From Bacteroidales bacterium UBA4293 (GTDB lineage: Bacteria; Bacteroidota; Bacteroidia; Bacteroidales; Bacteroidaceae): DNA of 64,000 nt. The stretch is taken from positions 1 through 64,000 of the forward strand of contig DGVD01000016.1 in the NCBI GenBank assembly GCA_002395835.1, in the 5' to 3' direction. The translations under genes and the position numbers were made by a program. Within the stretch, counting starts at the first letter, position 1. Each line of letters starts with the position of its first letter. Of this stretch, positions 34,862 to 44,276 are shown piece after piece. The notes beneath the pieces are model-generated. The model ran no database searches and was not told the DNA's origin. It saw only the letters and a list, made by a program, of their open reading frames with translations.

Positions 34862-36130
34862 ATGGAATTAAAAAGAGTTGTAGTAACAGGTCTTGGTGCA
34901 ATTACTCCAGTAGGCAACAGTGTTGCTCAAGCATGGGAAAACCTTTGCAACGGAGTAAGTGGAGCAGGACCTATTACTCATTTTGACGCATCTGCATTTA
35001 AGACACAGTTTGCATGCGAGGTTAAAGATTTCAAACCTGAAGAGTTTGGGATCGACCGTAAAGAAGGCCGTAAAATGGATCTTTACACTCAGTATGCAAT
35101 TGCGGCTGCAACCCAAGCCATCACAGATTCAGGAATGGATCTTGAGACTGAAGATAAGAACCGTATAGGTGTTGTCTTCGGTGTAGGTATTGGTGGTATG
35201 CACACCTTCGAAGAGGAGGCGGGCAACTGGGCTGTTAACGGTGCTACAATGGGTCCTAAGTTTAGTCCATTTTTTATTCCTAAGATGATTGCCGACATTT
35301 GCGCTGGCCACATCTCTATAAAATATGGATTCCACGGACCTAACTATGTCACCAGTTCTGCATGTGCTTCTTCTTCCAATGCTCTAGCTGATGCTTTCAA
35401 CCTGATTCGCTTGGGTAAAGCTAATGTCATCGTCAGTGGTGGTGCTGAAGCTGCTATCTACCCTCTGGGTGTGGGTGGTTTCAATGCTATGCATGCACTG
35501 TCTACACGTAACGATGACCCTCAAGGTGCATCTCGCCCATTCTCTGCTAGCCGTGATGGTTTCGTTATGGGTGAAGGAGCTGGTTGCCTTATTCTGGAAG
35601 AATATGAGCATGCCAAAGCTCGTGGAGCAAAGATTTATGCAGAAATGGTTGGTGCCGGTATGTCTGCTGATGCACACCACTTGACCGCTTCTCATCCAGA
35701 AGGACTGGGAGCTAAGTTGGTTATGCAGAACGCTTTGGAAGATGCCGGTATGACTCCATCAGATATCGATTACATCAATGTCCACGGAACATCTACTCCT
35801 GTAGGTGATATCTCAGAGGCAAAAGCTATAAAGGACGTATTTGGTGAGGATGCTTACAAACTGAACATTTCTTCTACCAAGTCTATGACTGGCCACCTCC
35901 TTGGTGCTGCTGGTGCAGTAGAAGCTATGGTTTGCGTCCTGGCCATTAAGAATGGCATTATTCCTCCAACAATTAATCATGCTGACGATGATCAGGATGA
36001 AAATATTGACTACAACATGAACTACACATTCAATGTAGCTCAAAAACGTGAGGTACGTGCTGCCTTGAGCAATACTTTTGGCTTTGGTGGTCACAATGCA
36101 TGTGTAATCTTTAAGAAATACGCTGAATAA
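34862..36130 (+). CDS. fabF: Beta-ketoacyl-ACP synthase II
   Basis: This 422-residue condensing enzyme elongates acyl-ACP with malonyl-ACP. The Cys-His-His triad is visible: C168 (SSACASSSNA), His in VHGTSTPVGD and His in SMTGHLLGAAG. A KS-typical C-terminal NTFGFGGHN is present. It is co-transcribed with acpP and followed 2 bp later by rnc, an arrangement conserved across Bacteroidales. Confidence 0.96.
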   Translation: MELKRVVVTGLGAITPVGNSVAQAWENLCNGVSGAGPITHFDASAFKTQFACEVKDFKPEEFGIDRKEGRKMDLYTQYAIAAATQAITDSGMDLETEDKNRIGVVFGVGIGGMHTFEEEAGNWAVNGATMGPKFSPFFIPKMIADICAGHISIKYGFHGPNYVTSSACASSSNALADAFNLIRLGKANVIVSGGAEAAIYPLGVGGFNAMHALSTRNDDPQGASRPFSASRDGFVMGEGAGCLILEEYEHAKARGAKIYAEMVGAGMSADAHHLTASHPEGLGAKLVMQNALEDAGMTPSDIDYINVHGTSTPVGDISEAKAIKDVFGEDAYKLNISSTKSMTGHLLGAAGAVEAMVCVLAIKNGIIPPTINHADDDQDENIDYNMNYTFNVAQKREVRAALSNTFGFGGHNACVIFKKYAE

Positions 36131-36132
36131 TC

Positions 36133-37170
36133 GTGTTTTTCACTGATTTAATAGATAGAATACGACTCCCTTTCCGAAAGGATAAGGAGTCGTATTATCG
36201 TTTATATAAAATTCTGGGATTCTACCCTCATAATATCCATTACTATAAACAAGCTTTCATTCATAAATCTTCCAACAAGAAAGGGAATAAAGAGGAAAAG
36301 CTGAATAATAACGAGAGATTGGAGTTTCTGGGGGATGCCATTCTGGATGCTATTGTGGGCGACATTGTTTACCAGCATTTCCAGGGGAAACGGGAAGGTT
36401 TCCTGACGAATACACGCAGTAAGATTGTACAGCGTGATACTCTAAATAAAATAGCCAACGAAATTGGCTTGAACAAGCTGGTAAAATATGACATGAACAA
36501 CGTGTCACATAACAGCTATATGGGAGGCAATGCTTTTGAGGCACTGGTGGGCGCCGTCTATCTAGACAGAGGCTACGACTATTGCATGCGTTTCATGAGA
36601 GACAGAATTATAAAGCAACTCATCAATATCGATAAAGTAGCTTATAAGGAAGTCAACTTCAAAAGCAAAATCATAGAATGGAGCCAGAAAAATAAGGTTA
36701 AGACCCATTTCGACCTCGTCAAGGAAACTAGAGACGAGAAAGGTGGCAGCCCTGTCTTTTATTCTGAAGTTATCATAGAGGGTATCTGCTGCGGTAAAGG
36801 AAATGGCTATTCCAAGAAAGAAAGTCAGCAACTTGCTTCAAAAGAGGCTCTTAAGAAACTCAAGAGAAATCCAAAACTCATTGATGAAATCTTCGCCATT
36901 AAGAGCCAACGCACGGCCATGGAAGAAGAACCTACTGCCATTCCGGAAATAGAAACAAATACGGTTGAGCTGGAAGTTTCTACAGTCAAGGCTGAAGTGA
37001 AAGAGGAAACACCTGCCCTTCCAAAAGAAACTATTGAACCTGAAACCCGTAAGGAAGAAGGCTCAAATATAGATTTCGACCTCTCTGATATTTCCCTTCA
37101 GAAAAAAGAACTGACTAAGGAAGAAATTATTGCTGCTGCAGAAGCGGCTGCGTTTGAAGGAAACGCTTAA
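36133..37170 (+). CDS. rnc: Ribonuclease III with long acidic C-terminal tail
   Basis: This 345-residue dsRNA endonuclease has a catalytic RNase III domain (about 25-165) with signature ERLEFLGDAILD starting at residue 61, and a dsRNA-binding domain (about 172-245). The usual bacterial enzyme has about 225-250 residues. Here an extra tail of about 95 residues, rich in Glu, Lys, Pro and Thr and probably disordered, ends in a short helix (KKELTKEEIIAAAEAAAFEG). The start is GTG, 2 bp after fabF. Confidence 0.93.
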   Translation: MFFTDLIDRIRLPFRKDKESYYRLYKILGFYPHNIHYYKQAFIHKSSNKKGNKEEKLNNNERLEFLGDAILDAIVGDIVYQHFQGKREGFLTNTRSKIVQRDTLNKIANEIGLNKLVKYDMNNVSHNSYMGGNAFEALVGAVYLDRGYDYCMRFMRDRIIKQLINIDKVAYKEVNFKSKIIEWSQKNKVKTHFDLVKETRDEKGGSPVFYSEVIIEGICCGKGNGYSKKESQQLASKEALKKLKRNPKLIDEIFAIKSQRTAMEEEPTAIPEIETNTVELEVSTVKAEVKEETPALPKETIEPETRKEEGSNIDFDLSDISLQKKELTKEEIIAAAEAAAFEGNA

Positions 37171-37222
37171 TTTAAAGTCTTGTTGGCGTTAAATATTGCC
37201 AAGATTCCCTATATTTAAAAAC

Positions 37223-37261
37223 TTTCCGTTAATTTTGCAAAGAATATGTACTTAACGGAAA
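37223..37261 (+). promoter_or_regulatory. Promoter of GH3-auxin-type gene inside a perfect inverted repeat
   Basis: The -7 box TAATTTTG (37230-37237) overlaps the left arm TTTCCGTTAA (37223-37232). The right arm TTAACGGAAA lies at 37252-37261, just before the ATG at 37266. The arms are 10 bp, perfect, with a 19-bp spacer. The geometry fits a repressor operator or a short 5' leader structure. Confidence 0.6.
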
Positions 37262-37265
37262 TTCG

Positions 37266-38774
37266 ATGAATTTTACACCTTTAATTGGACTTTATTTTGC
37301 TTCACGCCAAAAGGCAGTCGAGCAATACAATAATCAAGCCGAACAGCTTCAAATCAATGTCATGAGGCGTTTGGTCCAAAAAGCCTCACAAACAGAATGG
37401 GGCTCAGCTCACCATTTTGAACAAATTCACTCTTATGAGGACTTCGCAAAATCCATGCCCATCAACTCCTACGAGGAGCTAAAAGGGTACATAGACCGCA
37501 TGAGGCACGGAGAGAAAAACGTTCTTTGGCCGGGGCAGGTAATTTGGTATGCTAAGTCTTCCGGAACCACAAACGACAAGAGCAAGTTTATCCCTGTAAG
37601 TAAAGAGGGTCTGCAAGATACGCATTATATGGGAGGAACAGATTCTGTGGCTTTGTACCTGAAACAAAATCCTAAAAGTCGCCTGTTCAATGGAAGAGCC
37701 TTGATTTTAGGTGGATCTCATGCTCCTAATTACAATCTCAGTAACAGTTTGGTGGGCGACTTGAGTGCTGTTCTAATAGAGAACATCAATCCCCTAGTGA
37801 ATCTGATTCGTGTCCCTAAGAAAGAAACTGCCCTACTGAGTGATTTTGAAATAAAACGTGACAGAATTGCCCGTGAGACCATGAACAAGAATGTTACGAA
37901 TATCAGTGGTGTACCCTCTTGGATGCTCTCTGTATTGAACAGAATCATGGAACTTTCTGGGAAACAGTATCTGAATGAAGTTTGGCCTAATCTGGAAGTT
38001 TTCTTCCATGGTGGCGTAGCCTTCACCCCTTATCGTGAGCAATATAAGCAGCTTATCCAGAATCCTGACATGCATTATATGGAGACCTACAATGCCAGTG
38101 AGGGCTTCTTTGGCGTGCAAAGCGATTTCTCCGACCCTGCTATGGAACTCATGATCGACTATGGTGTCTTTTATGAATTTATAGCTATGGATGAACTGGG
38201 AAAGGAAAATCCTACCGTAGTGCCTTTGACTGGAGTTGAAATCGGGAAAAACTATGCCATGGTCATTAGTACAAGTAGTGGACTTTGGCGATACCTGATA
38301 GGCGACACCGTCAAGTTTACTCAAAAGGACCCGTATAAATTCATCATAACGGGAAGAACGAAAAGTTTTATCAACGCTTTTGGTGAAGAGTTAATTGTAG
38401 ACAATGCAGAAAAGGGATTAGCCAAAGCTTGTTCAGAAACCGGAGCTCAGGTACTGGAATACACCGCTGCTCCTATCTTCATGGACTCCCATGCGAAATG
38501 TCGCCATCAATGGCTCATCGAATTCCGCACCATGCCTGATTCCATCGAGAAATTTGCCAAAATACTGGATAAGACATTGCAGGAAATAAATTCCGATTAT
38601 GAAGCTAAACGCTACAAGGACATCACACTGCAACATTTGGAACTGGTTGTGGCTCGCGAAGGCCTATTCAATGATTGGCTGAAAATGAAAGGGAAATTAG
38701 GAGGACAACACAAAGTGCCTCGTTTAAGTAATTCTCGTACGCATATTGAAGAACTCCTTAAATTGAATCAGTAA
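37266..38774 (+). CDS. GH3 auxin-responsive family protein (acyl-adenylating ligase)
   Basis: This 502-residue member of the GH3 (auxin-responsive promoter) branch of the ANL superfamily is unrelated to glycoside hydrolase family 3. The P-loop-like SSGTTNDKSKFIP lies near residue 100; ETYNASEGFFG and LWRYLIGDTVKF match the adenylation core and TGR hinge. Plant members join amino acids to jasmonate or auxin; the bacterial substrate is unknown. It has its own promoter and is followed 6 bp later by an Ig-domain lipoprotein and a DUF3108 protein, suggesting an envelope-related operon. Confidence 0.88.
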   Translation: MNFTPLIGLYFASRQKAVEQYNNQAEQLQINVMRRLVQKASQTEWGSAHHFEQIHSYEDFAKSMPINSYEELKGYIDRMRHGEKNVLWPGQVIWYAKSSGTTNDKSKFIPVSKEGLQDTHYMGGTDSVALYLKQNPKSRLFNGRALILGGSHAPNYNLSNSLVGDLSAVLIENINPLVNLIRVPKKETALLSDFEIKRDRIARETMNKNVTNISGVPSWMLSVLNRIMELSGKQYLNEVWPNLEVFFHGGVAFTPYREQYKQLIQNPDMHYMETYNASEGFFGVQSDFSDPAMELMIDYGVFYEFIAMDELGKENPTVVPLTGVEIGKNYAMVISTSSGLWRYLIGDTVKFTQKDPYKFIITGRTKSFINAFGEELIVDNAEKGLAKACSETGAQVLEYTAAPIFMDSHAKCRHQWLIEFRTMPDSIEKFAKILDKTLQEINSDYEAKRYKDITLQHLELVVAREGLFNDWLKMKGKLGGQHKVPRLSNSRTHIEELLKLNQ

Positions 38775-38780
38775 GAATCT

Positions 38781-40709
38781 ATGAAATTGTCTACTAAACA
38801 TCTCCTCCCCCTATTTCTGGTGCTTTTCTTGGTGGCTTGTGCCAAGGTGGGCTCCCCCGATGGTGGTCCCTATGATGAGACTCCACCTAAATTGATGAAA
38901 AGTACCCCACTGGAGAATGCGGTAAACAATAAAATCAAGAAAATCATTCTGGAATTTGATGAGTATGTCAAAATCGAGAATGCTAGTGAGAAAGTGGTGG
39001 TCTCACCTCCTCAAATAGAGCAACCAGAGATTTCTGCCGTCGGCCGTAAAATACAGGTGGAACTTTTTGACACACTGAAAGAGAATACCACCTATTCCAT
39101 TGATTTCTCCGATGCCATTGTAGACAACAACGAGGGTAATCCCATGGGTAATTTCGCTTTTACATTCTCCACGGGCGAAACCATTGATACCATGGAAGTG
39201 GCAGGTACGGTTTTAAATGCTGAAGACTTGGAGCCTATAAAGGGTATTTTAGTCGGATTGCACAGGGACTTGGAGGACTCAGCCTTCGTAAAGAAGCCTT
39301 TTGAACGGGTTGCCCGAACCAATGGTAGCGGAAAGTTCATCATTAAAGGAATAGCCCCTGGAAGCTATCATATTTTTGCCTTGCAAGATGCCGACCAAGA
39401 TTACATGTTCGGCCAGAAGAGTGAAAAGATAGCCTTCTTAGATAGCATCATTGTACCCAGCAGCAAACCTGATATACGCATGGATACAGTTTGGACGGAT
39501 TCTATCCATTATGATTCTATCCGCCAGATTCCTTTCACCCACTACTTGCCCGATGACGTGGTTCTCACAGCATTTCTGGAACAACAGACAGATCGGTACT
39601 ACGTGAAGAGTGAACGTCCTGTCCCAGAACGTTTTTCTATCGTTTTTTCTTCGAAGAGTGATACACTACCCAAACTTAGAAGCTTGAATTTCGACTGGAA
39701 TAATTCTATCATCGTAGAAGAAAATCCTACCAAGGATACTATTCAGTACTGGATTACAGATACCCTGGTATCACACTTGGACACACTTTCCATAGAGATG
39801 ACCTATTATGCTACCGATACTTTAGGTAACATGGCATTGAATACGGATACCCTATTCCTAAATCCGAAAAAGACGTTGGATAAAATTCTCAAAGAGAAAC
39901 AAAAGAAACTGGACGACTGGGAGAAGGAGCAAAAACGGAAAGAAAGAAGAGGTCAGCCATTCGATAGTATACCACCTGTTGAAAAGCTCTCCGTAAGAAT
40001 AACCCCTTCAGGAAATGTAGACCCTGACGCTAGTGTCAAGATTGAATTTGAAGAACCTTTGGCACGGCTGGATACTACTGGCATTCATCTCATGCTGAAG
40101 AGGGATACGGTTTGGAATGAAGTGCCTTATTATTTCGATTTGCAGCCAGGTAAGCTCTATAAATATGAACTGATTGGAGAATGGAGACCAGAACAGGAAT
40201 ATAAGCTAGTCCTGGATTCTGCTTGTATAGAAGGCATCTATGGAACGGTCAACGACCCTCAAGAAGTAAGTCTGAAAGTTCCTTCTATGGATTCATACAG
40301 TGCGCTCTTTGTAAATGTGAAAGGACTGGAAGGGCCTGTAATTGTCCAGTTGCTAAATAAAGATGTGCCTTACAAAGAGGCTTTGGTGGAAAATGGCCAT
40401 GCCGATTTCTATTTTGTAAAGCCAGGTACGTATTACCTACGCTGCTTTGAGGATTCCAATGATGACGGCAAATGGACCACAGGAGAATATGCTTCTAAAC
40501 TACATCCTGAAAGGGTGTTCTATTATCCTGGTGAACTGGACTTGAAAGCGAAGTTTGACATCACCCAGGACTGGAATGTCCTGTCAACATCGTTGGACAA
40601 GCAGAAGCCTGAAGCCATCACCACTCAAAAGCCAGACAAGGAAAAGAGCATCAAGAATCGAAATGCGGAACGTGAACGTCAGATGAACAGAAATAAAAAC
40701 AACGACTAA
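38781..40709 (+). CDS. Ig-like (Big_5/SbsA) domain lipoprotein
   Basis: This 642-residue lipoprotein has signal and lipobox LVAC, then KVGSPDGGPYDETPPK, a conserved start in Bacteroidota. An SbsA Ig-like (Big_5) domain covers about 30-130, followed by a carboxypeptidase-regulatory-like segment (about 145-220) and a long beta-rich region. A charged stretch (KEKQKKLDDWEKEQKRKER) lies near residues 370-390. Its role is unknown, probably envelope assembly. Its stop overlaps the DUF3108 start by one base. Confidence 0.85.
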   Translation: MKLSTKHLLPLFLVLFLVACAKVGSPDGGPYDETPPKLMKSTPLENAVNNKIKKIILEFDEYVKIENASEKVVVSPPQIEQPEISAVGRKIQVELFDTLKENTTYSIDFSDAIVDNNEGNPMGNFAFTFSTGETIDTMEVAGTVLNAEDLEPIKGILVGLHRDLEDSAFVKKPFERVARTNGSGKFIIKGIAPGSYHIFALQDADQDYMFGQKSEKIAFLDSIIVPSSKPDIRMDTVWTDSIHYDSIRQIPFTHYLPDDVVLTAFLEQQTDRYYVKSERPVPERFSIVFSSKSDTLPKLRSLNFDWNNSIIVEENPTKDTIQYWITDTLVSHLDTLSIEMTYYATDTLGNMALNTDTLFLNPKKTLDKILKEKQKKLDDWEKEQKRKERRGQPFDSIPPVEKLSVRITPSGNVDPDASVKIEFEEPLARLDTTGIHLMLKRDTVWNEVPYYFDLQPGKLYKYELIGEWRPEQEYKLVLDSACIEGIYGTVNDPQEVSLKVPSMDSYSALFVNVKGLEGPVIVQLLNKDVPYKEALVENGHADFYFVKPGTYYLRCFEDSNDDGKWTTGEYASKLHPERVFYYPGELDLKAKFDITQDWNVLSTSLDKQKPEAITTQKPDKEKSIKNRNAERERQMNRNKNND

Positions 40710-41521
40710 TGGTTAAAAAGATTCTCACATTTTTCATCATCTGCATCTCCATAGCATCAAACGTATGGTGCCAGAAACCGATAGAGAACAAAGCATTCCA
40801 AGTCGGCGAAGACTTGTCCTATGACCTTTACTTCAACTGGCAGTTCATCTGGATTAAAGTGGGTAATGCATACATGAATACAAAATCCACCACATACAAG
40901 AATCAAGAGGCCATCCGAACCTATTTGATTACAAGGGGGAATAAAAAAGCCGATCGGTTCTTTATCATGCGTGACACCCTGACCTCCATTTCTACCAAGG
41001 ATTTAGTCCCTCTCTATTTTCAGAAAAGTGCAGAAGAAGGAAAACGCTACACGGTGGACAAGGTTTGGTATGATTATGTGAACGGGAAGACCAACACGGA
41101 TCTGTATTTCTTGGACCGGCACGGAAATGTAAGAAGAAACAAACATTCCACCTCCAAGGAGGTCTATGACATGATTAGTATGCTGAACAGAGCCCGCTCC
41201 TGGGATGCCAAGGATTTAAAGCCGGGACAGAAAATCAAGTTTTTGATGGCTGAAGGAAAGCATGTGGAAGAACAGACCGTCATCTACCGTAAAAAGGAGG
41301 TCGTAAAAGCCAACGACGATAAAAAATATCATTGTCACAAATTGTCTTTTGTGGAATACGACGAGAAAGGGAAAGAACATGAAGTCATTACGTTCTACAT
41401 CACAGACGATGATAATCACTTACCCGTGCGTCTGGATATGAACCTGAAATTCGGTTCTGCCAAAGCCTATCTCACTAGTGCCAAGAATTGCAAGCACCCT
41501 ATAACCTCCATTGTGAAGTAA
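40709..41521 (+). CDS. DUF3108 domain protein, exported
   Basis: This 270-residue protein has a signal peptide ending near VWC-Q (about residue 21), then the DUF3108 beta-sandwich, starting FQVGEDLSYDLYFNWQF. Function is unknown; the family is periplasmic and often encoded near envelope genes. It overlaps the preceding lipoprotein gene by 1 bp, so the two are likely translated together. Confidence 0.87.
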   Translation: MVKKILTFFIICISIASNVWCQKPIENKAFQVGEDLSYDLYFNWQFIWIKVGNAYMNTKSTTYKNQEAIRTYLITRGNKKADRFFIMRDTLTSISTKDLVPLYFQKSAEEGKRYTVDKVWYDYVNGKTNTDLYFLDRHGNVRRNKHSTSKEVYDMISMLNRARSWDAKDLKPGQKIKFLMAEGKHVEEQTVIYRKKEVVKANDDKKYHCHKLSFVEYDEKGKEHEVITFYITDDDNHLPVRLDMNLKFGSAKAYLTSAKNCKHPITSIVK

Positions 41522-41561
41522 GATACCCCTTAGTTTTTTTGGACTTATCATTGAATTTTGA

Positions 41562-41569
41562 TACTTTTG
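41562..41569 (+). promoter_or_regulatory. -7 box for cysS
   Basis: TACTTTTG, 20 bp upstream of the cysS ATG. Confidence 0.65.
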
Positions 41570-41589
41570 CAGTTTAAAAGGATGAAATT

Positions 41590-43074
41590 ATGGAACATAG
41601 TTTATTTTTATATAATACATTAACTCGTTACAAGGAACTTTTCAAACCTATCCATGAGGGGCATGTGGGCATGTATGTCTGTGGCCCTACGGTTTATGGT
41701 GATGCTCACCTAGGGCATGCGCGTCCTGCCATTACCTTCGACCTTCTTTTCCGTTACCTGCAAAAGCTGGGTTATAAGGTTCGTTATGTGCGAAACATTA
41801 CCGATGTAGGACATTTGGAACATGATGCGGATGAAGGTGAGGACAAAATTGCGAAGAAAGCACGTCTGGAACAGTTGGAACCTATGGAAGTGGCTCAGTA
41901 TTATACCAACCGGTTCCACGAGGCGATGGCTGCCCTGAACTGCCTTCCACCTAGTATTGAACCTCATGCTACTGGCCATATCATTGAGCAGCAGCAGCTG
42001 GTAAAGGAAATTTTAGACAACGGATTTGCCTATGAGAGCAATGGTTCTATCTATTTTGATGTAGAGGGATACAACGAAAAGCATAAATATGGAATCCTTT
42101 CCGGCCGTAGCCTGGAAAACATCAAGGATGCCAGTCGTGAGTTGGCTGGAGTGGGTGAAAAGAAAAACCAAGCCGATTTTGCTCTCTGGAAGAAAGCACA
42201 GCCTGAACACATTATGCGCTGGCCTTCTCCTTGGGGAATGGGTTTCCCAGGATGGCATTGCGAGTGTACAGCTATGGGTAGGAAGTATTTAGGCGACCAT
42301 TTCGATATTCATGGAGGTGGTATGGACCTGATATTCCCGCATCATGAATGTGAGATCGCTCAAGCCGTGGCTAGCCAGGGAGACCAGATGGTTCACTATT
42401 GGGTACACAACAACATGATTACCATCAATGGGCAGAAAATGGGTAAGAGCTACAACAATTTCATCACGCTGCCACAATTCTTCTCTGGCGAGCATGAGAA
42501 ACTGACTCAGGCTTATAGCCCGATGACCATCCGTTTCTTCATCCTTCAGGCTCACTACCGTAGCACTGTAGATTTCAGCAATGAGGCCCTCCAGGCAGCA
42601 GAGAAAGGGTTGCAGCGTCTACTCGATGGATGGAAGCTGATTCAGAACGTCACTCCTGCAGCAAAGAGCACCATCGACTTGGATGTGAAGAAACTCCGTG
42701 AAGACTGCTATGAAGCCATGAGCGATGACCTGAACTCCCCTATCGTCATCAGCTTACTGTTCGAAGCTTGTCGTGTGCTCAACATTGTCAATGACAAGAA
42801 GGCTACCATCAGTGCAGAAGACCTGAACCACCTGAAAGAGACATTCCAATTGTTTGCTTTCGATATCTTAGGTTTGAAGCAAGAGGCAGGAAGCGACAAT
42901 AGTGCCCGGGAAGAGGCATTCGGTAAAGTGGTGGACATGCTGTTGGAACAAAGAGTTATCGCTAAACAGAACAAGGACTGGGCTACCAGCGATAAGATAC
43001 GCAATGAGCTCACGGCCTTGGGATTTGAAGTCAAGGACACGAAAGATGGTTTCTCCTGGAAATTGAACAAATAA
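41590..43074 (+). CDS. cysS: Cysteinyl-tRNA synthetase
   Basis: This 494-residue class I synthetase has the zinc/active-site block YVCGPTVYGDAHLGHARP (HLGH at 40-43), WHCECTAMG as further zinc ligands, and the KMSKS equivalent read as KMGKSYNNF, a Bacteroidota variant. The C-terminal helical DALR-type domain is complete. A 58-residue membrane protein gene follows after 13 bp. Confidence 0.96.
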   Translation: MEHSLFLYNTLTRYKELFKPIHEGHVGMYVCGPTVYGDAHLGHARPAITFDLLFRYLQKLGYKVRYVRNITDVGHLEHDADEGEDKIAKKARLEQLEPMEVAQYYTNRFHEAMAALNCLPPSIEPHATGHIIEQQQLVKEILDNGFAYESNGSIYFDVEGYNEKHKYGILSGRSLENIKDASRELAGVGEKKNQADFALWKKAQPEHIMRWPSPWGMGFPGWHCECTAMGRKYLGDHFDIHGGGMDLIFPHHECEIAQAVASQGDQMVHYWVHNNMITINGQKMGKSYNNFITLPQFFSGEHEKLTQAYSPMTIRFFILQAHYRSTVDFSNEALQAAEKGLQRLLDGWKLIQNVTPAAKSTIDLDVKKLREDCYEAMSDDLNSPIVISLLFEACRVLNIVNDKKATISAEDLNHLKETFQLFAFDILGLKQEAGSDNSAREEAFGKVVDMLLEQRVIAKQNKDWATSDKIRNELTALGFEVKDTKDGFSWKLNK

Positions 43075-43087
43075 AAATATCGGGACT

Positions 43088-43264
43088 ATGGATTTAAACA
43101 AGATTCAAAAAGGCTTATGGGTAGCATGCATCGTGCTGTCTGTTATTTGTATGTTTGCTGCAGCTTGGGCTTGTGTCCAGCTGAACGGTGATTTTATCTG
43201 CGGGGCAATGGTCGTAGTCTTTGCTCTGGCTGCTTTCTGGGGATATAAGAAACTTAAAGCTTAA
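43088..43264 (+). CDS. Small membrane protein, 58 aa
   Basis: ATG to TAA encodes 58 residues starting MDLNKIQKGLWVACIVLSVI. Two hydrophobic segments (about 10-30 and 36-52) are separated by QLNGDFICG, and the end is GYKKLKA with positive charges, so it is a two-helix hairpin with both ends inside. It lies 13 bp after cysS and before a strong terminator, so it is probably co-transcribed. No family is recognised. Confidence 0.72.
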   Translation: MDLNKIQKGLWVACIVLSVICMFAAAWACVQLNGDFICGAMVVVFALAAFWGYKKLKA

Positions 43265-43282
43265 GCTTTCAGAGATATGACA

Positions 43283-43316
43283 AAAGAAGCCGGTTTCGTT
43301 TGAAACCGGCTTCTTT
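43283..43316. terminator. Bidirectional terminator between cysS unit and ddh
   Basis: AAAGAAGCCGGTTTC pairs perfectly with GAAACCGGCTTCTTT around a 4-nt loop, a 15-bp stem. Confidence 0.93.
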
Positions 43317-43337
43317 GTTTATTTATATCCCACGAAA

Positions 43338-44237
43338 TTAAACCAAATGTCTGATGAGTTCTTCCCTATCTCCTGGAAGGAAGTCGATAACTGGAATTTC
43401 TATCATGGTATAGCATCCAGGCTGTTGCTTCATGGAAGCACGTGCCACATTCACCAGCACTTGAGCGGTCAGGGCTGGGTTGTTTATCTTCATATTGTAC
43501 TCGAACAACTGGTTGTGTGTCTTTCCAGATACACCTTTACGGACCAGATTCACTCCATGGCCTACATCGTTCACATCCTTTACACTCTTCACTTGTGAAA
43601 CATGAGTCTCATCATTTACAAAATAAGGATCGGCTTTAATAGCTGCCTCTACGGCCTTGAAATCTGCCCCTTCTTCCAGTTCCACATAGACCATACGACG
43701 GTGAATACCCGTTCCCAATGGAATAGTTACAGATAAAGCATCTCTTACTCCATCAATAGCACGCACAGCTACAGAATGACCCATACTACGTCCGGGACCG
43801 AAATTCGTATAGCTGATGCCCTTTGGTGCCAAGCTCTCCATCAACGTACGAACCACTGAATCTGAACCTGGGTCCCATCCAGCGGAAATAATGGAAACGG
43901 CATTTCCTTCTTTCGCAGCCTTATCCAAGGAACGACGTAAATCCACAATCTGAGTGTGAATGTCGAAGCTGTCTACCGTGTTAATACCCAGCGCCAGAAT
44001 CTCCTTCGCATATTTCTCCACACTGCGAGTAGGAGTGGCCAAAATAGCTACATCTACATCTTTCAGTTCTGTAATACTCTTAACTACATCATAATCTGCC
44101 AATTCTGCAGGCTTACTCTCTGCCCCTTTGCGGCGAACAACACCAGCGACCTCAAAGTCTTCGCTTTCCTGCAATGCCTCAAGAGCATACTTACCAATGT
44201 TACCATAACCTACTATGGCTGCTCTAATTTTCTTCAT
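43338..44237 (-). CDS. ddh: Meso-diaminopimelate D-dehydrogenase
   Basis: This 299-residue NADPH enzyme makes meso-diaminopimelate from tetrahydrodipicolinate in one step (lysine and peptidoglycan synthesis). The Rossmann motif AAIVGYGNIGKYALE lies at the N-terminus; SAGWDPGSDSVVR and FGPGRSMGHSVA are family signatures. The frame extends to an ATG at 44279, but that lies upstream of the expected transcript start, so the start at 44237 (MKKIRAAIVG) is chosen. It shares a palindromic promoter region with miaB. Confidence 0.94.
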   Translation of the reverse strand: MKKIRAAIVGYGNIGKYALEALQESEDFEVAGVVRRKGAESKPAELADYDVVKSITELKDVDVAILATPTRSVEKYAKEILALGINTVDSFDIHTQIVDLRRSLDKAAKEGNAVSIISAGWDPGSDSVVRTLMESLAPKGISYTNFGPGRSMGHSVAVRAIDGVRDALSVTIPLGTGIHRRMVYVELEEGADFKAVEAAIKADPYFVNDETHVSQVKSVKDVNDVGHGVNLVRKGVSGKTHNQLFEYNMKINNPALTAQVLVNVARASMKQQPGCYTMIEIPVIDFLPGDREELIRHLV

Positions 44238-44276
44238 AATCTCTTTATTCTTAGTTGTTAAATTATAATTTATCGG

